Both the position numbers and the translations under genes were made by a program. DNA of 15,869 nucleotides. It comes from an uncultured Coriobacteriaceae bacterium (GTDB taxonomy: Bacteria > Actinomycetota > Coriobacteriia > Coriobacteriales > Eggerthellaceae). The stretch spans positions 1-15,869 of the forward strand of contig CACZIP010000016.1 in the NCBI GenBank assembly GCA_902781245.1, written 5' to 3'. The notes beneath the pieces are model-generated. The model was not told the DNA's origin. It did not search any database and worked only from the letters and a program-made list of their open reading frames with translations. This document shows positions 14,221 to 15,869 of this stretch, in pieces; position 1 is the first letter of the stretch; every line of letters begins with the position of its first letter.

Positions 14221-15576
14221 ATGGCGCTCAGGGCGACCGAAGACTTCGACTCGTTCCTCAGGGCCGTCCGCGAAGGGATGCGCGAAGCCGCCGTCGCCGC
14301 CGTCGCGGAATGCGTCGAGCGGTTCGACCGCGAGGTCGCAGCCCAAATCCCGAGGTCGTGGGAGCTCAAGGACAGGCCCTCGAGGACGGTGGTCACGATG
14401 TTCGGCAAGGTGACGTACGCGAGGTCGCGCTACCGCGACGAGCACGGCCGCAGCCGCTACCCGGCAGACGAGATACTGGGCATCCCCAAGCGAAAGCGCC
14501 TCACGACCGACGTGTTCCTGTGGTTGGTGGCGCGCGCCGCCCGCGTGTCGTTCCGGCGCACCGCGCGCGGATTCTCCGAGGTCAGCGGATGCAGGGTCTC
14601 GGCGATGTGCGCCTGGCGAGCGGTGCAGCAGGAGGGCCCGCTCATCGCCGCCGACCTGGAGTCGGCGCCCTCGCGCGGCATCAGCCAGGCGGACGTGTTC
14701 GCCGAGTGCGACGGCATATTCATCGCGCTGCAGGCGCCCGAGAGGCGCAAGGAGGCGATCGACCGGTTCCTGGCCGACCAGGCGCGAGAGAAGTCGTCGG
14801 TCGAGCTCAAGGCGGGGTGCGTCTACGCCGGCAAGAAGAAGGAGGGCAAGCGGGGCGTGCGCGGCAACGTCGCGCTGTTCGCCACGGTGGGAACGGCCGA
14901 GGAGATGCGCGAGGGCATGCGCGCCACCATCGCCGCCGAATACGACGTCGCCGACATAGAGCGGATCCACTACGCCTCCGACGGCGGTGGCTGGTGCGTG
15001 AACAGCGGCCTCGACGACGTCGGCGGCGCCATCGAGCAGGGGCTCGACCTGTACCACGTCATGAAACGCGTCCACAAGGCGTTCCCGGAGGGCGCCGGCC
15101 GCGAGCACCTCGTCTCGCTCGCCCTCAGGTGCAGGCCGGAAGCGTTCGTGAAGGCCATCGACCGGATGACCCCCCAGGTCAAGGACGCGAGACGTAGGGA
15201 GAAGATGCGCGAGTGCCGCGACTACGTGGCCAATCACGCCGACCTGCTCCGCGGCGGCGGGTCGCTCGGGACGATGGAGGCGACCAACGCGTACGTCTGG
15301 GCGAAGAGGATGAAGTCGTTCGGGTGCTCGTGGTCGAGGCGCGGTGCCGCCAACATGGCGCTCGTGCTCTGCCGCGTCTGCGCGAACCGCCCGCTCGTGG
15401 CGCCGCCCAAGGGCGTTCTGTTCACGGCGGCCGAGAAGGCGAAGGAGGCCGCGTCGGTCGCCGAGCGCGGTGCCGAGGCCGCCGCCCAGCTCACCGTCGG
15501 GAAGGGCTGGGAGCCGCCGCAGCTCCCCAAGCTGCTCACCAAGAACGTTGCGATCCCGCTGTCCTATCGCTGCTGA
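14221..15576 (+). CDS. ISLre2-family (UPF0236) transposase
   Basis: With the ATG at 14221 the product has 451 residues, a normal length for the family. The N-terminal part has the family pattern of a short helical region, then TVVTMFGKVTYARSRYRDE and ILGIPKRKRLTTD. Likely catalytic acidic residues are the Asp in ECDGIFIAL, the Asp in YASDGGGW and the Glu in GTMEATN, followed by RMKSFGCSWSRRGAANMA, the conserved C-terminal block. I inferred the acidic triad from pattern, not alignment. The frame is also open upstream to a GTG at 14113, inside the left inverted repeat. I reject that start because its ribosome-binding site would lie in host DNA; the true start could still lie between the two. 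The gene seems undamaged, so the element may be active. Confidence 0.88.
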   Translation: MALRATEDFDSFLRAVREGMREAAVAAVAECVERFDREVAAQIPRSWELKDRPSRTVVTMFGKVTYARSRYRDEHGRSRYPADEILGIPKRKRLTTDVFLWLVARAARVSFRRTARGFSEVSGCRVSAMCAWRAVQQEGPLIAADLESAPSRGISQADVFAECDGIFIALQAPERRKEAIDRFLADQAREKSSVELKAGCVYAGKKKEGKRGVRGNVALFATVGTAEEMREGMRATIAAEYDVADIERIHYASDGGGWCVNSGLDDVGGAIEQGLDLYHVMKRVHKAFPEGAGREHLVSLALRCRPEAFVKAIDRMTPQVKDARRREKMRECRDYVANHADLLRGGGSLGTMEATNAYVWAKRMKSFGCSWSRRGAANMALVLCRVCANRPLVAPPKGVLFTAAEKAKEAASVAERGAEAAAQLTVGKGWEPPQLPKLLTKNVAIPLSYRC

Positions 15577-15581
15577 CGACC

Positions 15582-15599
15582 GCCGCGCGTCAGCGCGGC
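15582..15599 (+). terminator. Hairpin after the transposase gene
   Basis: GCCGCGC (15582-15588) and GCGCGGC (15593-15599) pair perfectly around GTCA, five bases past the stop codon. There is no T-run, so termination strength is uncertain. Confidence 0.4.
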
Positions 15600-15671
15600 A
15601 TCCATGTGGCCGCGCGACGTGGCGGACGCAGGTCGGCGCAACTTGCACGCGCGCGCATAATCAAAAGGCAC

Positions 15672-15714
15672 GCGCGCGGAAGCCTCCCGATCAAGGGAGT
15701 CGGCCTTCGCGCGC
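15672..15714. repeat. Large nested hairpin in the IS 3' tail
   Basis: The outer arms GCGCGCG (15672-15678) and CGCGCGC (15708-15714) pair. AAG (15680-15682) pairs with CTT (15705-15707) past a one-base bulge, and an inner CTCCC/GGGAG (15684-15688/15695-15699) closes the structure. A further 7-3-7 hairpin lies at 15725-15741. These are part of about 270 non-coding bases in the element. Confidence 0.6.
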
Positions 15715-15782
15715 CAAAATGACAGCCCGGCTCCGCCGGGCGAGCCCCTTGGCGGCACTTGGCCCGAGATGCCCGCTCTCTC

Positions 15783-15791
15783 TGCTATGAT
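15783..15791 (+). promoter_or_regulatory. Candidate outward-facing extended -10 promoter in the IS right end
   Basis: TGCTATGAT fits an extended -10 element (TG, one base, then a hexamer with 5 of 6 consensus bases), 78 bases from the right end and directed out of the element. No good -35 is seen at 17 bases; extended -10 promoters can work without one. Confidence 0.35.
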
Positions 15792-15846
15792 TCTACTCAG
15801 AAGAACTCCGATTGGGCCGATTTAATCGCTAAAGGGTATCGGCTCT

Positions 15847-15869
15847 ACCCCAGTTAAAGTTACTCACAC
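15847..15869 (-). repeat. Right terminal inverted repeat of the IS
   Basis: This is the exact reverse complement of the left repeat over 23 bases. It coincides with the last base of the window, so it cannot be judged whether the match extends further out. Confidence 0.9.

Larger units (their letters stand above)
14111..15869 (+). mobile_element. ISLre2-family insertion sequence
   Basis: The element is bounded by perfect 23-bp terminal inverted repeats (14111-14133 and 15847-15869, outer bases GTGTGAGTAA) and holds one transposase gene. Its length is 1759 bases and it appears intact. The window stops exactly at the right end, so the target duplication cannot be checked; for ISLre2 elements a 9-bp duplication is usual, which would be GCCAGCTGA (14102-14110). 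The interior right side (15577-15846) is non-coding and contains several GC-rich hairpins. Confidence 0.88.

Noticed and set aside
14191..15648. 485-codon open frame on the minus strand opposite the transposase
   Set aside because: It overlaps the transposase fully and has a biased composition. It is an antisense shadow.

Overview
The window reads as high-GC actinobacterial chromosome. It most likely comes from Coriobacteriia (Eggerthella/Gordonibacter-like anaerobes). The clues are a LuxR regulator with a large polytopic membrane domain beside a Tat-exported lipoprotein enzyme, an acetate kinase, a CwlM-like cytosolic peptidoglycan-binding protein, and a RecJ exonuclease fused to a RecQ-like helicase. 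The assignment rests on gene style and composition, not on a database search.

Layout. 1-564 (+) is the 3' part of a shikimate dehydrogenase gene (aroE), which converges on acetate kinase (ackA, 648-1865, -) across a hairpin terminator at 571-598. Next, also on the minus strand, are a tandem two-domain alpha/beta-hydrolase lipoprotein (2001-4181) and the membrane LuxR regulator encoded upstream of it (4369-5850). The gap between them holds a perfect 6-3-6 inverted repeat that could be the regulator's operator. At 5851-6047 divergent promoters separate the regulator from a plus-strand run: polyprenyl diphosphate synthase (6048-7100), the CwlM-like protein (7220-8137), a Uup-like ABC-F ATPase (8147-9949), an Rrf2/IscR-type regulator (10061-10495) and the RecJ-RecQ fusion (10643-13978). 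The window closes with an ISLre2-family insertion sequence (14111-15869) bounded by 23-bp perfect inverted repeats. The last base of the window is the end of the right repeat, so the far target-site copy is not visible.

The intergenic spaces hold three unusual palindromic elements. At 7110-7200, two copies of a 27-nt quasi-palindrome lie 64 bp apart, centre to centre, upstream of the CwlM-like gene. At 9947-10012, a perfect 31-bp hairpin made of two inverted 29-nt palindromes contains the ABC-F stop codon and abuts the rrf2 promoter. At 13984-14095, three 31-nt palindromes follow recJQ, and a fragment of a fourth lies against the insertion sequence.

Functional reading. The left part is central and aromatic metabolism plus a regulated exported esterase. 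The middle run mixes isoprenoid and cell-envelope genes, translation-type ABC-F function and Fe-S sensing. The right part is DNA repair followed by mobile DNA. The candidates for undescribed biology are the paired-palindrome regulatory region at 7110-7200, the LuxR/double-hydrolase pair, the non-catalytic CwlM-like protein and the nuclease-helicase fusion. I see no CRISPR array, tRNA or rRNA gene, or phage genes.
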